Positions 59,492 through 64,000 of a stretch of DNA of 64,000 nt are shown here, one piece after another (position 1 is the stretch's first letter; every line of letters begins with the position of its first letter). The DNA is from Siphonodentalium dalli (taxonomy: Eukaryota > Mollusca > Scaphopoda > Gadilida > Siphonodentaliidae): contig CP136061.1 of the NCBI GenBank assembly GCA_032622095.1, positions 213,250,373 through 213,314,372 on the forward strand, read 5' to 3'. The position numbers were made by a program, and so were the translations under genes. The notes below the pieces were generated by a model, which worked only from the letters and a program-made list of their open reading frames with translations, searched no databases and was not told the DNA's origin.

Positions 59492-59680
59492 CAAGACAAA
59501 CCCCCGCGCAACCAAAAAAGAGCAACTTCAACGCCCACGAACCCTAAATCCGGTACAAAAGTCGACGCAATTTATTTTGAGTACGCGGGCGAGCTCGGGT
59601 TACAAAAAACACAGAAGCAGAGGAAAACGGATCCAACAGAAGCGGCTTGTCGCACGAAGCTATATATCAATCTCTAAAAC
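59492..59680 (+). CDS. Candidate terminal exon of an unidentified plus-strand gene
   Basis: After a pyrimidine-rich TTCTTTATCTCAAG acceptor-like site an open frame reads DKPPRNQKRATSTPTNPK, then VDAIYFEYAGELGLQK, then DPTEAACRTKLYINL and stops at TAA. The DNA is markedly richer in CpG and GC than the flanks (GTACGCGGGCGAGCTCGGG), which favours real coding sequence. No in-frame ATG and no partner exon is visible, so it could be the last exon of a gene or a relic. I do not recognise the family. Confidence 0.3.
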
Positions 59681-59689
59681 ATGATACTG

Positions 59690-60270
59690 CGGATATGTCA
59701 AATTTTAAGCAGATCTACGGGTCTTACATCACTAACTAGACAGAATCAATACCGCAGGAGGTCAGATTTCAGATCTGTAGATTGTTTCCTCGTGTTTAAC
59801 GGTATTATTTTACCATGTAAGGATGTCGGGCCTGTTTTATGATTAGTCGGTACATAGAACTTGATACTGTATTGTCGTCCGTCACGAAATACCCACGGTT
59901 TCGCTTCGGCAAAGATTAATTACGTAGGAAAGACTATACGGTTTTGTAAACATACTGCATAAGGCTTTATGTGGAAATATACACAATGGCTATCTCGTGG
60001 GATGAACTGTGATGAATTTATTGTTCATCAAGACCCCTGAAGCATCGTGGTAGACAGGGTTTATTGGTCATTCATGTTTATAGATATATTCATTACCGTT
60101 CTGTCGACTGTATATACAATTAATATACAGCCTCTTCTGAGTTATTCTATTTCAGCAAATATGTTTAGTGAGAGATATATTGCTGCGGTCCGACAGTCCC
60201 AGAACAACATTATGCTAAATATGGTGTATCTCTTTCCTGAACTTTCTGCATATATATATTTGGGACTATA
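59690..60270. other. Intergenic, no feature supported
   Basis: AT-rich sequence with short frames only. Confidence 0.5.
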
Positions 60271-60279
60271 AAATATTAA

Positions 60280-60802
60280 AGGCACGGGCGGCGTTCGTTG
60301 CAGAAATATTTATATTTGTTCAAATCGCCATCAACAGAAGGAACACCAAAATATATACAGTTCCGCTCATATGCCAAACATAATCAGCGCGTAAATAGTA
60401 TATTGTCGTCAAGACGTACGATGGCGTACGTAAACAAGAGACTGCTCGTGTTACAGAGGTTGTGCTACTGTTTACATAACACAGCGCAATTCTATTGGTT
60501 AATCACACAAAAATGATATAAACGCTCTTTATTATTTCCATATCAGGAAAACAGTAACAAATAGCGCTCTTTATGTTTACCATATCCGGATCTAAACAAA
60601 AGGCAGGTTGTGTGACGTTTTTGCCTTTGTTTACATAACAAAGGAAAAACATTTGACAATAACATACTGTTTATGCCATATTTCTGATTGGTATAACAAA
60701 GTCTGTCTATATTTTACTATTCTTTCTGTTTATGACGGTTTTTGACGGAGGTGAATATTTTAACAGCATACCCACCGGCCACCGCCAACGCCGCCCGTAT
60801 CT
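60280..60802 (+). mobile_element. TTAA element, family A, complete copy 2
   Basis: TTAA at 60276-60279 and 60803-60806. The ends are AGGCACGGGCGGCGTTCG and (inverse) AGATACGGGCGGCGTTGG. Aligns along its length with 46253-46778. Confidence 0.8.
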
Positions 60803-60873
60803 TTAAATTTAATTATATTGTATAATTGTGTTATATATATGTGTAATGTATGTATACTGTATATGGAATCCAG

Positions 60874-60947
60874 AGGGAAAATTACTAAAATACCACTATA
60901 GACTATACCACTGGTATAGTCTATATTGGTGTTTTAGTAATTTTCCC
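60874..60947. repeat. 74-bp palindrome
   Basis: GGGAAAATTACTAAAATACC and its inverse close on ACTATACCACTGGTATAGT with almost no mismatches and no spacer. Confidence 0.85.
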
Positions 60948-61296
60948 CAGGGGCCTGTGATGTCATCCGCCCCATGTGGGTGTACAATGTATTATGTCAT
61001 TAAACTTATCTATCCATTTTACCTATGGATGTACCTGGCTTGGAGGTTCATACGAGTCAATTTGTCCCCATATTACACACGATTTAATTTACACTATTAT
61101 AAGTTTGAATGTGCCAGTAGGGACTATGTTTACCAGGAGAACATTAAGATTGGGAGTCACGTACCATCGCCATCTTGTTTCTCGCCATTCTCAGTTGTTC
61201 TTTTGGTCAGGGCGTTCACTAGATTTCTATGTTGTGCTGCTAAACCAGTGTCATCAACACTAAACAGTTCTGAAATGAGATACGGCTATTATTACG

Positions 61297-63211
61297 AGTG
61301 TGCCTTTTTACCGGATTCCGGATTCCGGATTTCGACCCGGATTTAGGTGTCTTTTTACCGGATTTCGACCCGGATTCGGGTATCAATTTCATGCTTGTTT
61401 TATCACACATTTAACCCATTAAAAGCCGTTTCTGACACGCGGAAACTGGTTAGGAGGTGAGATTAAACCAATATAGGGCTGTCGTGCTCATTCAACCCGA
61501 TTAATCGTATTTAAAGGTGCATATCGTGCCCGGATCAGCATACTTCTTATTTTTTCATATAGACACGGCGGTTGGATTGATTTTACGTGATCATAATGGC
61601 ATTTAAGGGAACACACCATGTCCGGATCCGAATTAATTATCTCGTAATTATTGATCATATTTAAAGGTAGATATCATGTCCGGATCCGGTTTTTTTCTCT
61701 CTCTTTTTGATATAGTAAATGCATGTCACGTGGAACAAAGTTATAAGTTGATTTTGAGACGTTATACTAGGCTGTTGGATTGATTTCACGGAATGATTAT
61801 CGCATTTAAAGGTACACACCATGTGCGGAACCGAATTAATTTCCACGTATTTACTGATAATATTTAAAGGTACAGATTATGCCCGGATCCGGATTTTTCT
61901 TCTTATAAAGTAATGCTTATTTAATACAATAAATGTAAACTGAGTCGCGTGGAACTAGGTTATAGATGTTGATGTTTAGATCAGATCATTCCCGGATTCG
62001 GATACGAATATTTCTTTTCTATTTCATATAAATAGTCAAGTATTTAATACATTAAATGGCAGCTGAGCCACGCGGAACTCAGTTTATTTGGAAACGGTGA
62101 ACATGGCGCTTGGATTGATTTCACGCGAGAATGAGCCCATTTACAGACAAACTTTATGCCCGGATCTGGATCCGGATTTTATGTGTCTTTTTCTAATTTC
62201 GACCCGAACCCTGATCTCGATTTTATGTTTATTATAACCCATGTTTAACACATTAAAAGACATTTCAGACCCGCGAAAACATGGTCGAAATTAGAAAAAG
62301 ACACATAAAATCCGGATCCAGATCCGGGCATAAAGTTTGTCTGTAAATGGGCTCATTCTCGCGTGAAATCAATCCAAGCGCCATATTCACCGTTTCCAAA
62401 TAAACTGAGTTCCGCGTGGCTCAGCTGCCATTTAATGTATTAAATACTTGACTATTTATATGAAATAGAAAAGAAATATTCGTATCCGAATCCGGGAATG
62501 ATCTGATCTAAACATCAACATCTATAACCTAGTTCCACGCGACTCAGTTTACTTTTATTGTATTAAATAAGCATTACTTTATAAGAAGAAAAATCCGGAT
62601 CCGGGCATATTCTGTACCTTTAAATATTATCAGTAAATACGTGGAAATTAATTCGGTTCCGCACATGGTGTGTACCTTTAAATGCAATAATCATTCCGTG
62701 AAATCAATCCAACAGCCTAGTATAACGTCTCAAAATCAACTTATAACTTTGTTCCACGTGACATTTAATATATCAAAAAGACGATAATTTATATGGAAAA
62801 AAAGAGAGAGAAAAAAACCGGATCCGGACATGATATCTACCTTTAAATATGATCAATAATTACGAGATAATTAATTCGGATCCGGACATGGTGTGTTCCC
62901 TTAAATGCCATCATGATCACGTAAAATCAATCCAACCGCCGTGTCTATATGAAAACAATAAGAAGTATGCTGATCCGGGCACGATATGTACCTTTAAATA
63001 CGATTAATCGGGTTGAATGAGCACGACAGCCCTATATTGGTTTAGTCTCACCTCCTAACCAGTTTCCGCGTGTCAGAAACGGATTTTAATGGGTTAAATG
63101 TGTGATAAAACAAGCATGAAATTCATACCCGAATCCGGGTCGAAATCCGGTAAAAAGACACCTAAATCCGGGTCGAAATCCGGGATCCGGAATCCGGTAA
63201 AAAGACACACC
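61297..63211. mobile_element. 1.9-kb foldback element with long composite inverted arms
   Basis: The left arm 61297-62203 and right arm 62284-63211 are reverse complements with few mismatches (one 20-25-bp indel near 61735). The ends read RGTGTGYCTTTTTACCGG. CTATTATTACG occurs just outside both ends (61286-61296, 63212-63222), a 10-11-bp target duplication. Each arm is itself built of repeats: a TTTAAAGGTACACACCATG / CCGGATCCG module recurs at about 61511, 61601, 61660, 61804, 61863 and 62139, and the 80-bp central loop is a diverged copy of 61369-61450. No transposase frame. Architecture (repeat-built arms, 9-11-bp duplication) recalls Drosophila foldback elements. Confidence 0.85.
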
Positions 63212-63230
63212 CTATTATTACGTCTTTGTT

Positions 63231-63691
63231 GCCGGTCATTTGCAGAATGAGATCCCCAGATGGTGACATTAGAGACGCTAACCCGCACAGTGGACTAGCG
63301 TCACTACATTCACCCTCTGGGAGCATCATTCTGCTTAGGCTTCATCTTCTCTGGAAAGTATCTTTATTATCAATTTAACAATTTTTTTAGTTTCTTTAGA
63401 ATAGTTTCTTTTACTTTTTTTAGTTTAGTTTTTCTGCATGTATCCCCAAATTGGCAGACGGCACAATGTATAATCGAAGTGCCCAAATGGGTGCACATGA
63501 CCACCTGGGAACTTAAATCTGAGTTTAGTTCTCCAATAACAGATGAGGCTATGCAGAATGAAGTCCACAGAGGATGAATTTAATCTGGGACTAGTATACA
63601 CATACTAGTCCCAGATTTAATTATGCTAGCCCGCTGTGCCTGATAGCGTCACTAAATACCATCTTTGGACCTCATTCTGCAAATGTCCGGC
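63231..63691. mobile_element. Diverged relative of the 48669-48922 palindromic element
   Basis: The ends GCCGGTCATTTGCAGAATGAG and inverse enclose two GCAGAATGAR..CTCATTCTGC-type half-elements with CTAGCGTCAC / GCTAACCCGC cores. The second half contains an extra perfect palindrome near 63583-63621 (AATCTGGGACTAGTATAC and inverse). It starts 8 bp after the foldback's target duplication. Confidence 0.65.
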
Positions 63692-63777
63692 ACCATATTA
63701 TTTTGAGGACTATCGTGAAATACGTCGATCTCTACAATAAATACTGATCGATCTACATAACATATATCAACATAAAG

Positions 63778-63949
63778 AATAATTTAACATGAGTAATCAC
63801 ATATGCCCTGGAAACCATGCAGCTGCCGACTGCGAAACGATCTGTCGTTAAAAAAACAACAGAGGCAAGTATACCTGAGATTTTATGACAGTGAATTCAC
63901 GAGAACGTATATGCATATCGTATACGTGATTACTCATGTTAAATTATTA
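63778..63949. mobile_element. MITE-like hairpin at the right edge
   Basis: AATTTAACATGAGTAATCAC and its inverse are separated by about 125 bp. Bases 63950-64000 show nothing further. Confidence 0.6.
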
Positions 63950-64000
63950 TTTATTTTAATATATGTTGTATTTATTATATGTGCAACTGCCCATATGGGT

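Noticed and set aside
60828-61346. 172-codon plus-strand frame
   Set aside because: It starts in a palindrome, ends inside the foldback arm and has no motif.

Overview
The window looks like repeat-rich, AT-rich nuclear DNA of an invertebrate animal. The evidence is spliced genes with GT/AG introns, a Sine-oculis-binding-protein (SOBP) gene, a C2H2 zinc-finger transcription factor with Ikaros-type C-terminal fingers, an animal LINE fragment, and many terminal-inverted-repeat elements. Repeats with a hairpin head and a GTCY/(TA)n tail, and repeats carrying AGGTCA motifs, are what I associate with molluscs and related lophotrochozoans; that placement is inference. I see no bacterial, plasmid, CRISPR or phage features, no rRNA and no convincing tRNA.

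Layout. 0.3-5 kb: a rearranged GTCY-tailed repeat with 750-bp inverted arms. 5.4-5.9 kb: a short element with a perfect 9-bp target duplication. 7.9-20.7 kb (minus strand): a proposed multi-exon gene of unknown function whose four exons join in phase across long introns. 12.5-16.6 kb: a decayed tandem array with a C4 cysteine motif, split by a 5'-truncated LINE. 16.6-18.4 kb: three GTCY-tailed repeats, the last full of TCAAGGTCA sites. 20.7-34 kb: mostly repeats (GTCY family, a Myb/SANT pseudogene, TIR elements, and a minisatellite that inverts orientation). 34.7-42.8 kb (plus strand): the zinc-finger gene in three exons with phases that fit. 43-50 kb: TTAA-flanked short transposons and nested palindromes. 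50.2-59.2 kb (minus strand): the SOBP gene, with one large exon and a proposed first exon 7.1 kb away. 59-64 kb: a divergent candidate exon, a TTAA element, a 1.9-kb foldback element, and a palindromic element.

The two well-supported genes encode nuclear regulatory proteins: SOBP (FCS zinc fingers, a proline/isoleucine tract, a V-I-D-L motif) and a C2H2 factor (four Krueppel-type fingers, three SUMO-consensus sites, a paired C-terminal finger module). They converge tail to tail, with about 7.4 kb of transposon-filled DNA between their stop codons. Most of the remaining sequence is non-autonomous mobile DNA, much of it with identifiable ends and target duplications. The strongest unusual structures are the 1.9-kb foldback at 61297-63211, the AGGTCA-rich repeat, the inverted minisatellite, and the SOBP exon bracketed by two copies of one mariner-like hairpin element. 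All repeat boundaries and identities were judged by eye.
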